Positions 9,981 to 20,316 of a DNA stretch of 35,792 nt are shown here, one piece after another. Made by a program: the position numbers and the translations under genes. The notes under the pieces are model-generated. The model did not search any database. It was not told the origin of the DNA and saw nothing but the letters and a program-made list of their open reading frames with translations. Source of the DNA: Byssochlamys sp. IMV 00236 (taxonomy: Eukaryota; Ascomycota; Eurotiomycetes; Eurotiales; Thermoascaceae). Every line of letters begins with the position of its first letter. Position 1 is the first letter of the stretch. Where the stretch lies: contig MSJH02000554.1 of assembly GCA_001931875.2 (NCBI GenBank), forward strand, positions 1-35,792. Reading direction: 5' to 3'.

Positions 9981-12030
9981 CTATGCTTCGTCGGTCACTG
10001 CGCCTTCACTTGCACTCTTGACAGTCAGAATATAACGAGCCAAGGTGCCTCTTGTGTATTTTGGTGGAGGAGGGACGAAATTCTTTTTACGTTCGGCAAG
10101 TTCAGCGTCAGACAGATCCACGTTCATTTCGCGAGACTCTACATCAATAGTGATCACGTCACCATCCTTGACCAAGCCGATAGGACCACCTACTTGTGCT
10201 TCGGGACAGACGTGGCCAATGATGAAACCGTGTGAGCCACCAGAGAATCGACCGTCTGTTAAGAGAGCAACATCTTTACCGAGACCTGCACCCATAATGG
10301 CTGAAGATGGCTTCAACATTTCACGCATACCGGGACCTCCCTTGGGTCCTTCGTTTTTGATGACAACCACAGTCTTTTCTCCTTTCTTCAGTTCATTGTT
10401 TTCAAGGGCAGTAATAAAGCCTTCCTCACCATCAAAGACACGAGCCTTACCGGTGAATCGAAGACCTTCTTTACCTGTGATCTTGGCAACAGATCCTTCA
10501 GGTGCCAAGTTACCGCGCAAGATTTGTAAGTGACCGCTAGATTTGATAGGGTTTGAGAGGGGGCGAATGATGTCTTGGCCGTGAGGGAGACCAGGAAGTG
10601 AATGAAGGTTTTCTTCTAATGTTTTACCAGTCACTGTCAAGACACTACCATCGACCAATTTCTCTTGCATAAGATATTTAAGAATAGCAGGGATACCACC
10701 AACACCGTGGATATCTTCCATGACATACTTGCCACTTGGTTTCAAATCAGCTAACAAAGGAGTTTTATCACTTGCAGCTTGGAAGTCATCCAAAGTTAAT
10801 TTGACACCAACGCTCTTAGCAATAGCAATCAAGTGAAGGACAACGTTAGTGGAACCGCCAAGAGCCATTGTGAGCACCATGGCATTTTCAAAGGCAGCAC
10901 GAGTCATGATATCGCGAGGTTTGATGTCCTTTTCCAAAAGATTGAGAATGGCTTTACCAGCATTACGGCATTCTTCAAGCTTTTCTGGATAAGATGCGGG
11001 TGTAGAAGAAGAATAGGGTAAGGTCATACCCATAGCTTCAGCTGCAGAAGCCATGGTGTTGGCAGTGTACACTATGAATGCATATGTAAATCTTTCTTAT
11101 ATCTCGAATCTCATCCTTGCACTTACTTCCACCACAAGCACCAGGACCAGGACAAGCATGACGGATGATATCAAAACGCTTGTTTTCATCGATAGAACCA
11201 GCTACGTATTCGCCATATGCTTGAAAAGCTGACACAATATCAAGCTTTTCTCCTCCACATCCTTGACCAGGCTTAATGGTACCACCATATACCATCAACG
11301 AAGGTCGGTTAAAGCGACCCATAGCCATTAAAACACCAGGCATATTCTTATCACAGCCAGGAATAGAAATATTGGCATCGTACCACTGACCGCCCATGAC
11401 CTATAAGAAGCTAGTTGTCAGTGACTCATAAAGAACTCCTTCAGCTCTACTTACGGTTTCTATACTGTCTGCAATCAAATCTCTAGATTGAAGGGAGTAG
11501 CTCATACCACGAGTGCCCATTGAAATACCATCGCTTACACCAATTGTATTAAAACGATAACCAATAAGACCAGCCTCTTGGACACCTTTCTTAACCTCGG
11601 TAGCTAAATCCAAAAGGTGCATATTACAGGGATTTCCCTCATACCAGCTTTGATGAACGTATTAGCCTTACATATCACTTGTATATCATAATACTTACAC
11701 ACTAGAAATACCAACTTGTGCCTTGTTCATATCTTCTTCAGTCAATCCAGTAGCATATACTATTAAAAATGTCAAAACCTGTTATCCTTATGTTATGATA
11801 AACTTACACATAGCTTGTGAAGCTCCTTGACTCTTGGGTTGTGTAATAATAGAACTGTATTTGTTCAACTTTTTGTTATCAGAAGCATAGTGTCGAAGAC
11901 CAACCGGCATGGTCTTTGTTACAACGTTGCGTCTAGTCTAGCTTTAGCGCGTTGACGCTTATTAAACAAGGAATACTTACAATGCACGTTGACTTAAAGG
12001 GGCTGTTCTTGAAAGAATCTTTGAAGCCAT
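9981..12030 (-). CDS. ILV3: Dihydroxy-acid dehydratase, mitochondrial (EC 4.2.1.9)
   Basis: Dehydrates 2,3-dihydroxy-3-methylbutanoate and its C6 homologue to the 2-oxo acids of valine and isoleucine synthesis; an Fe-S enzyme of the mitochondrial matrix. Six minus-strand exons (12030..11981, 11932..11808, 11759..11699, 11647..11455, 11400..11127, 11071..9981) give 597 residues, close to fungal ILV3 length. The first about 35 residues are Ser/Arg-rich without acids, as expected of a presequence. Conserved blocks in order: [29 protein letters not shown] (cluster Cys), [37 protein letters not shown] (cluster Cys), [30 protein letters not shown] (cluster Cys), [20 protein letters not shown] and [15 protein letters not shown] near the C-terminus. 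All expected motifs are intact. It lies tail-to-head before SNX4. Confidence 0.98.
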
Positions 12031-12330
12031 TTGTTTTTTAAGAGTGGGGAGGAAAAAAAAAAAGAAGAGAGAAAAAGACGCTTAATAAAACTTGAAGCAA
12101 GTGTCAAATCTAAATAGCAGCACTGGTGTACCAACTCTGACATATTTGAATGTGGCTTTCTGATTGGTTCGTCTAGTCTGCATCTTTATGAGATCAAAAT
12201 CAAAAATCACCGTAGTGGTTGGCTGCTTATTGTTACACTATTGCTAAAATAAATTGGCGCTGCATACACCAAATCATTCGTAGTGTGACCTTGCGATTGG
12301 CTGACTGAATTTTCTCAGTTTTACTCACTA
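12031..12330 (-). promoter_or_regulatory. ILV3 upstream region with CCAAT boxes
   Basis: The 300 bp upstream of ILV3 contain two CCAAT boxes (read on the minus strand as CCAAT at 12167-12163 and 12300-12296). A purine-rich leader lies just before the ATG. A TGACTCA, the consensus of Gcn4/CpcA general amino-acid control, lies further out at 12501-12507, and another in an ILV3 intron at 11422-11428. Amino-acid control would fit ILV3, but the distance (about 470 bp) and the short motif make this only suggestive. Confidence 0.4.
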
Positions 12331-12434
12331 TACACCATTTCCAGAAAGATATGTTGCGCTGACATATCGCTTTTTCGTATAAATTGTATTATAAACACTG
12401 CAAAAATGCGACTTTACTTTCTGAAAAAACTGTA
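12331..12434. repeat. Dispersed short repeat, copy A
   Basis: About 104 bp, beginning ACACCATTTCCAGAAA and including GCTTTTTCGTATAAATTG and ACTTTA(C)NTTCTGAAAA. It recurs in the same orientation at 25059-25152. The copies differ by scattered substitutions and by a roughly 15-bp block present only here. It has no coding content. It may be part of a solo or degraded transposable element. Confidence 0.75.
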
Positions 12435-13900
12435 ATCCACAAATATACTCTAGATAATCGTTTGTGTGTGGAAGTTGCAAAAGTTAGGATTTCTCTTTAA
12501 TGACTCATAAAGCACCACTTGTAGGCCTTACATGACAAGGAAATTATGTTATCGAAAAACAAAATGACAAGCAAAAGGATGTAATGGTTACTTTGAGTGA
12601 TTGTTTGCTTTCAAATGTTAATACGTGCCATTAAAGCCAGAGTAAGAGATATAAACACTTGTTTAGATTAAAAACACCCTTAACGCACTAATTCACTTTC
12701 TCACATTCATTATCACATTTATTTTGAAAATAAGCCTTGTGGTTCGTTCTTTTACTATTGTTATCGCAAACAAAAACTATAGATTACGCAGAGCATTTCC
12801 CAAAAGCGAGAGGCAATCACGTTCTATGTGGCGCATTGTCCTGTTGGACGAGAGAAGATATCAGGTCGTTCGTTACCAGACCAAAGTTGGGTTGAAATGA
12901 ACATCATATTTTTAACCGTAAGCGCGTCTCGATTCCAGAATATATTACAATCGTTGCAGATCAATATACAGTTTGGCTGGTGGATATTGTCAGTTACAAA
13001 AAAAGTTATTGTCGGTCACAGAAAAATGAAATTGCCAGTTGCAAAAAGTCAAATTGGCGGTTAATAAAAATACAATCGTCGAAAGACAAGATTTAATTTG
13101 TCGGTTAATGCAAAGATAAGTAACTTTAGTATATTGGCATCTCTATGTTTCATTGGATTAAATAAAAATCATAATTGATAGTAGATAATGCCATCACAGT
13201 AATCAAATAGAAAATATTCGCTAATAAACATTTATCACACAGTCAATGCAGTTTTACATTGACGTTGGGCCAATCTATATGTATATCGAATGAATTCGGT
13301 CTTTCGTTAAAGTTGCGTTAGTAGCATGCTATTGACTGTAAGCTTATATTCATGGCTCTGCATAATTCAATTTCGCTACGGTAGTAAATAGATATTGATA
13401 CTTTATTCTATTTTACCTAAAATAAAGGGCTCAATTCACAATCTCGTTAATTTTACTGATTTTTATTTTTATAATTTTTTATTTTCTGTGATCTGTATCT
13501 CAGATTCTTTGCTTATTACACTCCTTAAGCAACCAACTAGCATTTTATAGGTGCATGTTCATTGAATCTGAGGATGATACATTATGGTTATGGGCACTCA
13601 TCAATTGTCATCTTCGTCACCTGCTCCTACTCAAAGTTTAATAATAGAGGGTACTTGTATTGGAACAGCCAATTTTCTTACAGAAAACAGTTTGGTAACC
13701 ACTCCTTTTTATATATTACTTAATAAATCTGCTACATTATTAGACATTACTTTTGAACGTCGTAAATTTCATTGTTGTAACAATCAAAAAACCATTATCT
13801 TCACCTCTGTTTGCATCTTTCTAGAATGGTATAATTGTTGTCAGAAAAAAAAAATCTATACTAGTAAAAAGCCAACTTGAATCTTGCCTCTATTCATGGC
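12435..13900. other. Gene-poor AT-rich stretch
   Basis: I see no supported gene. Short open frames at 12828-13064 (+) and 13584-13880 (+) have no recognisable domain, splice context or conserved motif. 12986-13120 holds a degenerate tandem array (separate entry). The rest is AT-rich sequence typical of decayed inserts. Confidence 0.5.
12986..13120. repeat. Degenerate tandem array of about 22-bp units
   Basis: About six consecutive units begin ATTGTCAGTTACAAAAA, ATTGTCGGTCACAGAAA, ATTGCCAGTTGCAAAAA, ATTGGCGGTTAATAAAA, AATCGTCGAAAGACAAG and ATTTGTCGGTTAATGCA. The pattern is ATTG-Y-C-R-GTT followed by an A-rich half, with a period of 21-25 bp. It is not coding. Confidence 0.6.
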
Positions 13901-14174
13901 TGAAATTTCAAATCGTTAAATCTTCAGTTTAGGTTTTTTTCAGGTTACTTTTATTGGATTGATTGAGATATCAAAAGTGCAGTAGATGATGTTGTGTCAG
14001 TTCCGTCGATCCGGTGAATAATGGTTGGTCAATCCATCTTTTCTCCACATGTTTTCCTGTAGTATCTGTAGTATATCCTTTGATAATCCAGAAACGCTTA
14101 AATCTTATATTAGAGACCAGCATTCTTCATCTCTGAGTATCTCCCTTTCCAACGGTATGTTAATCTGTTAGACT

Positions 14175-15000
14175 TTAATTAAATCTAGTTGCCACAGTCG
14201 CACATGCGGATGGTATGATATGTCCATAGCCCACAAGATTGTTTCTTTCAACCAGCAGATTTACATTTTCCAAGCTTTGCAGTAGATTAAAGGTTGCTTC
14301 AATGTCCGGTAATCTTGGATAAATGCGTTGAAGTGCGTCTATTGTTATGTTTTGATATATCAGTCGGCAGACCCTGTACCAAAAATTTTGATCAAATATA
14401 TCATTGGAGAGATTATCAATGTTGTTCGAATTGCTCAATATGTAATAGTTTACAAATATCTGCGCTCTATACACCATCTGTCTTAAAAAAGAAAAAGTTC
14501 AATTATTCTTCTTTGATATCGCTCTAGCTTATCATCCTCTTCTTGCTCATCGACTGTTAAAAAAGACCTGAGAGTTAAAGATATCGTAAACCTTTGATAA
14601 GATTCGGGAAAAGCCATACTCAACCGTTCTTTGAGCGTAAACTGATAGTTTGGACACATACTAGAAGCAGCAGATGAATGACCACGCTGCCCGTAAGATT
14701 TGCAGATTGGACCAGAGGTCGAGGATGAAGCTTGTTCCCGTCTTCTTCTTTTTCTAGCATCACTCTTCACTCTTTTTTCTTCAGGGGTGTCTTTTCTTTT
14801 CTTGCCTAATACATTTTTATAAGATTGTATAAGCCGTTAATAGCATATATCAAGTAAAAATGTAAACCTTTCAAGGTTAATGCATTACCTCTTCTTCCTC
14901 CAGCAGGTGGGCCTCCAGGGCGTGTCTCTTCCTCAGTTTGCTCATCAAATTTTTCTTGCTTTTTATTCCGAATAAGCTCTTCGGCAAGAGGTTATAATAT
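14175..15000 (-). pseudogene. Broken zinc-knuckle-like gene (probable mobile-element associated)
   Basis: Reading the minus strand, an upstream exon (about 15000-14889) gives ETRPGGPPAGGRRG. It joins through an 83-nt GT..AG intron (14888-14806) to 14805-14483, which encodes a basic stretch and ICKSYGQRGHSSAASSMCPN. This resembles a CxxCGQxGH zinc knuckle, but its second Cys is Tyr. The frame ends at a stop in a T-rich run (14486-14496, minus). One base out of frame, the downstream 14477-14175 continues with VYRAQIFVNYYIL and FDQNFWYRVCRLIYQN, which looks like the continuation of the same protein. The family is not named; I infer a repeated Mucorales element gene because of the neighbouring LINE. 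A homopolymer sequencing error is an alternative to true decay. Confidence 0.5.
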
Positions 15001-15127
15001 TTGACGCATTAAAGAAAGAAAGAAAACGTTCAACAAGGCATTATATATTAACACAAACTTAACACATCATCCTAATTTATCATACAAGTAAAATAGTAAC
15101 TTTTAATCTCGTTTAATTCAAGTCTAT

Positions 15128-16205
15128 TTGAATAACCTGATAAATCACTCTTTAGTTACATTGACACTCAGAACTAAAGCCATTTGTGAAACTGCTACTA
15201 CAGAAGATTGCTTTGGCTGGAATAGACGCTCTGAAGTTTACTGGGATATAGATAGCTTGATAGAGAAACAAGCATCATTTAAAATCTTAAAAGCCTTTGT
15301 CCGAATACTATTTTTACACTTGTCCGAAAGTAATTTTCATTTGTCTGGATTTAAAGTGCGAATACTGTAATAGAGACATTTACTTCAAGCACAATTTCTT
15401 TTTAGAACCTCCTCCCTATCAGACGATGCATTGTTAACAAAATTGCTACCATATATACAATCACAACGTATCTCGAAATGGTTTCAACTATCCAAATCAC
15501 CTTTATGGACATCCATCAGCAATGAACATCTTGAAACTATGTCGCGTAGTAACTTTATTAGAAAACGAAGACAGTTCTTGATTGACAACTACCATGCAAA
15601 GCTCCAAGGAAAACATGCTAAACTTCTGTCCCACTGCCGTAATGATCTAATTGTTGGCCCTATTCTTCGGATACCAATGACAAGAAGTGAACGGTTTCGT
15701 TGTGCGAGATGGCGACTAGGTTGGTTACCTCTTGGTAAGCCCCAAGCCTGCCCCTTTCCCCCAAATGAACTTTTTTCACGTCAGCACAGTTTTTCTTGTT
15801 TAGATATGCACAACCGCCTTCAGATGCCCAAATCTATTGCCGATCCACTTCCCTATCTTTTGAACCTCTTACCACTAACATTCCTTATCAGGAAAGCGAG
15901 AAAACCAATCAATGCCTGGCACATTCGTTGGCCTTCCATATGCGCAATACTACTCAAAATGGACTACTTAGCTCACGCTCAGTTCCCTGAAGCTTCAAAC
16001 CAACTTGGTGAACCCTTTGTCAAACGCCTTCGTTACATTCAGCAAAAATTTTCAGATAGTTAATTATCATCCCTAGTACATAATACTTTTGCGTTTTCTC
16101 TTTAATCCCCAAAGGGTTTTTCATTCCTTTTAACACTGCAACCTGACCCAGACAATACAGCATGAAGATGCTATGTGCTCATCGATCATTAAAATTATTA
16201 TCAAA
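15128..16205 (+). mobile_element. LINE-type retrotransposon, 3'-terminal fragment
   Basis: 15431-16063 is open for 210 residues and resembles the C-terminal tail of fungal LINE polyproteins after the reverse transcriptase. It has RSERFRCARWRLGWLPLGKP followed by CPFPPNELFSRQHSFSCLDM, a C-x(n)-H-x(n)-C arrangement suggesting the terminal zinc-binding region. DPLPYLLNLLPL and WHIRWPSICAILLKMDYLAH follow. The stop is followed by about 140 bp of 3' UTR (CCCCAAAGGGTTTTTCATT and so on) ending in an A/T-rich tail near 16205. 15128-15370 is open in another frame and may be an upstream, frameshifted part. The reverse transcriptase and endonuclease domains are absent, so this is a 5'-truncated, dead copy. 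Assignment rests on motif resemblance, not on an alignment. Confidence 0.65.
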
Positions 16206-16211
16206 TAAAAA

Positions 16212-16742
16212 ATTTCTAATATATTTATAATGACTTTGTTTTGATTTTAATGGTGTAATCATTTACTTTATGAGCCAACCTGAGGACACCAGCCTCTCCT
16301 TTGGTGATGTCTTTCTGGATATAAATGTCTATTCAATAAAGATCAATTAGTATGTCATCATGAGTTGACTTTATCCTAGTCACTTTTGGTTTGGAGTATG
16401 TGCTTGACATATATCCAACACCCTTTAAGAGAGTTAATCCTATTCTTTTTGTTTAAAATAATGCACTTACCATGTCTTCAGTTGTATGTCCATACCAGAA
16501 CTCTAATCCTACAATATGAACCTTATTTAGTATCAGACAAATAGAATCACATATCAAGCAGTACTTCTATCATTTTCTAATGTCTGCACGCGTAACATGA
16601 TGATGCCAACCGATTTGGTGTCATAAATATCCAAGAAAGAGGAATCTACAAAAATAATAAGATAACATAAATACAATTCCCACTGCCTTAAAGTTACCCA
16701 GAAAATCATGTTTCAAACAATCCGTCACAGCCTTTTGAATAT
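16212..16742 (-). pseudogene. Inverted partial copy of the taspase gene 3' end
   Basis: On the minus strand this 531-bp segment reproduces 23026-23589: part of exon 7, then exons 8-11 and the introns of the taspase-like gene plus the start of its 3' flank. By eye I found no substitution. The only difference is 33 bp present at about 23540-23572 and absent here, which accounts exactly for the length difference. It lacks exons 1-6 and the catalytic Thr, so it cannot encode the enzyme. One side lies within a few bases of the LINE 3' end, the other at an AT palindrome (16734-16749). Confidence 0.95.
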
Positions 16743-17184
16743 ATTCAAAGGCAAAGTGCCACTTGCAAAAACTAAGTGTAAATTGTCAATGCCTCTAGGA
16801 CATATCCTTCTTTTCTTTATTAAAAGCTTATGATTTCTGAATCATTCTTATTTGATAGCGCTAGCTTGATTAGAACTATTGTAGAAATTTGCGGGTAAAT
16901 GTGTGCCTGAAATTTTACTTCGTCCCTGCCTTTCTGCCGATCAAACCTGCTTCAATTCCCGGTTTCAACGCAGCTTGTAGAAAAAAAAAGCCATTAAGTG
17001 TGTCTTTGCCATACTAAACGTCAATAAGTTGGCTTGCCTGGTTCTAGTTTTTACTGGCATGCCACCAGTGAGGTTTGACAAAGAATGGTTGGGACTGTGC
17101 CTGGATTCAGCTAATGACGCTTTGAATAAACAGCTCTTTGAGCCACTAAAAAGAAACTTCGGCGCCTCTTTACTAAGACCGACT
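16743..17184. other. Non-coding stretch between taspase copy and long-TIR element
   Basis: Open frames exist on both strands around 16965-17240 (minus GGMPVKTRTRQANLLTFSM; plus MACLVLVFTGMPPVRF). They run through the TIR boundary and carry no recognisable domain. The sequence is probably old mobile-element DNA. A weak B-box-like CTTCAATTCCC at about 16949-16959 is not part of a foldable tRNA. Confidence 0.4.
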
Positions 17185-18116
17185 GTAAAAAGGGAAAAAA
17201 GGGAACAAGGGCGCATAACACACGACCAAATGTTGTACAATCGGAAAGTATAAGATTAATTAATCATTACAGGTGCAGTGTATTAAGTAATGCATTCAGC
17301 GCCAATCCAGGTTGTTTCTAGATATTACCAGTCGCGGTGTAAGGGTGGTGGTAAATGGGAGGTTGTAGAATAGCACTATGGTGACACATACAACAGGTGT
17401 GGTTTTTTTTTAACCGATGTATTAGTGGGAATAATCTGCAAAGAAAAGCGATAAATCAGTATTACAGACTGTGATTTAATAAAGATGCTCAAACTAAGAA
17501 ATGACGCAACTGAAAGACTTGTATTTATTTGAATGAGAACTACTAAAATGCTTCCAAGGACAGACCATTAAAGGTTTGATAGCCAAATTTTGGATGAACC
17601 CCCTTTATAGTTTTGTAAAGTAGGATACAATCGTAATAAGACGTCCAACCTGTAAATATTTCATATGTGTTAACTTTGGTAACACTAGAGTCGGTTACAG
17701 CTATTGAATCATTGGTCAGGTGGCATTACGGCATATTATGCTGATTAAGTTCAAAAGTGTAATAGGAAACTCTAAGAACAATAAATTAGATCAGTATCAC
17801 TGCTGGCCATATGCGTTGCAGCTGTGTCCTGTCTTACTTGAGTTATTTTTAAACCATTCTATGGCTCATAAGGCTCATAGCGTTGCAATGATGTACTAGA
17901 AGCCAAAAGTCACAATATGATAAAAATTACCTGTGTTCACTAATTTCTTAACACCACCCTTACACCGCGACTGGTAATATCTAGAAACAACCTGGATTGG
18001 CGCTGAATGCATTACTTAATACACTGCACCTGTAATGATTAATTAATCTTATACTTTCCGATTGTACAACATTTGGTCGTGCGTTATGCGCCCTTATTCC
18101 CTTTTTTTCCCTTTAC
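17185..18116. mobile_element. Non-autonomous element with ~165-bp terminal inverted repeats
   Basis: 17185-17350 and 17952-18116 are inverted copies of each other. Both start GTAAA at the outer edge and end GGTGGTG at the inner edge. They differ by about two substitutions and A-run length. The 601-bp interior has no open frame of note and no similarity to a transposase, so the element looks like a MITE or long-TIR (Mutator-like) deletion derivative. I see no convincing target-site duplication at these edges, so the true ends may lie elsewhere, or the structure may be a fold-back of one repeat. Confidence 0.8.
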
Positions 18117-18364
18117 TTTCCCTTTTGCTTAGATATAAAGACCATATTGGGAAGGTTGCCCGTCCCTCCAAGTCACAAATTAATGGATGTAACATTCAGG
18201 TACTGGATCATGCAGGGAAGGGGCAAGGGAAAAAAAAAAGAAATGAAAAAGAGATTAACTTTTCATGGAAATCTCGATATTTCGCATAATGACCCTTTTG
18301 AAGGATAGCACAAAGGACAGTATCCATCGTCAACTCGGCACTTCAATTTGGATGGACATGTATA

Positions 18365-18372
18365 TATATAAA
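18365..18372 (+). promoter_or_regulatory. TATA box of the thaumatin-like gene
   Basis: TATATAAA lies 76 bp before the ATG, followed by a pyrimidine-rich leader (TCTTCTTTTTT..CTCTCCTACTCTTCTCTC) typical of highly expressed fungal genes. Confidence 0.6.
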
Positions 18373-18447
18373 CCTCTGGATACTGAAAGTTTTGTTATAA
18401 TTCGTCTTCTTTTTTAACAAGTTTATCTCTCCTACTCTTCTCTCATC

Positions 18448-19134
18448 ATGGTCGCTTTTAACACTCTTACTTCTTCCATTGTTCTCGTCGTTCTTGGTGC
18501 TATGGCTGTTCCTAGCAGCGCTGTCCCTATGATCGTCAAGAACAAGTGTAGCTACTCAGTTCAAGCAAACCAACTTACAAACGTTGTTGGTAACCCCAAG
18601 GCTGTCGTTCTCTCTCCTGGTCAATCCACAACCTTTGACGTTGCTTCCAACTGGGGTGGCCGTATCTGGGGTCGTAAGGGATGCACTGGCTCAAGTGATT
18701 GCCAACCAAGTGCTCCTTCTTCTCTTGCCGAATTTACTTTGAATGGTGCAGGCGGTAAGGACTTTTATGACGTTTCCTTTGTCGATGGCTTCAACTTGCC
18801 TATCTCTGTTGCTCCTAATGGTGGTACTACCCATACTAACAAGTATGACTGTGGTACTCCCACCTGTGCCAACCTTCCCTCATGCCCTGCCCAATTCCAA
18901 GTCAAGGATGGCTCTGGTAACGTTATTGCCTGTAACTCTGCTTGCCGTGCATATGGCACCCCTGAATACTGCTGCACAGGCGCCTATAACTCTCCTCAAA
19001 CGTGCAAAGCTAGTCAATACGCTAACTCTGTTAAACAAGCTTGTCCTGATGTCTACAGTTATGCTTATGACGACACCTCCTCTACCTACACCTGTGCCTC
19101 CAGCAGTGGTTATACTATCACTTTCTGTCCCTAA
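18448..19134 (+). CDS. Secreted thaumatin-like protein
   Basis: A single exon of 228 residues. Residues 1-25 form a signal peptide (hydrophobic IVLVVLGAMAVPSSA, cleavage before VPMIV). The mature part follows the thaumatin (GH64-related) fold: VKNKCSYSVQANQL, SPGQSTTFDVASNWGGRIWG, KGCTGSSDCQP, SLAEFTLNGAGGKDFYDVSF, DGFNLPISVAP, then the Cys-rich loop CGTPTCANLPSCP, and CCTGAYNSPQTC before a C-terminal TITFCP. There are about 14 cysteines. The acidic-cleft residues (R of GRIWGR, E of AEF, D of YDVSFVDGF) appear present. Relatives bind or cleave beta-glucans in cell walls; the substrate here is unknown. Codon use is biased (GTC, AAG, GGT, CTC), which suggests strong expression. A TATA box lies upstream. 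Confidence 0.95.
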   Translation: MVAFNTLTSSIVLVVLGAMAVPSSAVPMIVKNKCSYSVQANQLTNVVGNPKAVVLSPGQSTTFDVASNWGGRIWGRKGCTGSSDCQPSAPSSLAEFTLNGAGGKDFYDVSFVDGFNLPISVAPNGGTTHTNKYDCGTPTCANLPSCPAQFQVKDGSGNVIACNSACRAYGTPEYCCTGAYNSPQTCKASQYANSVKQACPDVYSYAYDDTSSTYTCASSSGYTITFCP

Positions 19135-20316
19135 GTTATTTTTTAAAATGTTTGTGTAGAATAAACAGGTTCTATTGATCCCAATTAAACTTAAATTTTA
19201 TGGACCACGTTTCCCTTTCTTAAACTATGATCCATGTTGCAAATAGCCTTTACACTCTTTTTAGTCATAGTTGTTTTATTTCTAAGGAATTACTATAGTA
19301 AGCCTGATATATATAATGTTCATACGTCCCGTTAGTCTATCGGTATCTATGTGCTCTTGTTTACACATTTTTGCTTCTTAATAGCTGGTTTAGTATTGCT
19401 TTTAAGGGACTGACTATGAGATTATTGAATAAACGGACAGATTATTTCCAGAATGTGTAATCTTCCTTCATCAGCCATATATGCATTGTCGTAGAAAATA
19501 TGACATATACTTTATGTAGAGTAAAAGAGTGTCATGCCTTATGCCTCAGCTGAATCATGGATATGCATTTTCAGTTTTTGATAAAGAACAATAAAAATGT
19601 CTGAAGGATACAATAAACTCAGCTATTCCTATTACTTGTAGTATCCCAATAAATATCATCATTCTGAAGAGAAGTAAACAATAGTCTTGCTAGTAGAGTC
19701 AATCATTATCGTAATTTCTCTTGTCAGTTTAATTTATAAAGCGAAAAATACTTTTGTGATCTGATCAATGTATACGAGCTTTTTGATTAATGACTGATCT
19801 ATCAAGAAGAATGACTAACCAGTCCTTCTTTTTATATATCACCAAAACAAAAGAAATACTCAATGTCCCCCCTTGTAGACTGGTCATGTATACACTTTTA
19901 TATAAAGACGAGTTTCTTCTATCATTTGTTGATCAATACGCATCAACCAACATGGCTTAATTGCGGGGATTCATTTAATAATTTGTAATTGCTGACAAAC
20001 ACCCTCTTTTTTTATTGTCACATCATGGCACTGCTTTTTTTCTTTTAACCATAAAGATATTAAAGAACGATCTTCAAAAAAAAAAAAAAAAGAACACAAG
20101 GAATGAAGACTTTATTAATTATATCTTTTATAGAAAAAAATTCATTGCTGTCGCTTTTTACTCCCTTTCCCTTACAAACAGTTGACTAATGATTTATTAA
20201 TGAAGTAATGCAAGTCAGCCAATCATCTTCTTTGAATTTCTAATACGGTCTTTAAAAAAGCTTTTTAAGGGTTTCCATTTCTTTCCTCTTATTCTTGTTG
20301 TTTCATACTCTAAACC
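19135..20316. other. Intergenic, no gene seen
   Basis: About 1.18 kb between the thaumatin-like gene and the first WrbA-type gene. It is AT-rich, with many stops in all frames and a poly(A) run at about 20076-20091. A TTTAAAAAAG core-promoter-like sequence lies near 20249-20260. Confidence 0.5.

Noticed and set aside
10045..10533. 162-codon plus-strand frame opposite ILV3
   Set aside because: Mirror frame of the highly conserved dihydroxy-acid dehydratase exon; no own motif or promoter.
12828..13064. 78-codon plus-strand frame
   Set aside because: Runs into the degenerate tandem array; no motif, low-complexity translation.
13584..13880. 98-codon plus-strand frame
   Set aside because: No recognisable domain or splice partner in mobile-element-rich sequence; cannot be supported as a gene.
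15796..15990. Alternative frame in the LINE fragment suggesting a frameshift
   Set aside because: The main frame continues through with conserved-looking WHIRWPSICAILL sequence, so no frameshift is needed there.
16940..16965. tRNA B-box-like CTTCAATTCCC
   Set aside because: No A box at the right distance and no cloverleaf; same for GTTCAATCCC at 23550-23559.
16965..17253. Open frames on both strands across the left TIR
   Set aside because: They continue through repeat sequence, have no domain, and the inverted arm produces similar peptides at 18062; treated as repeat translation.
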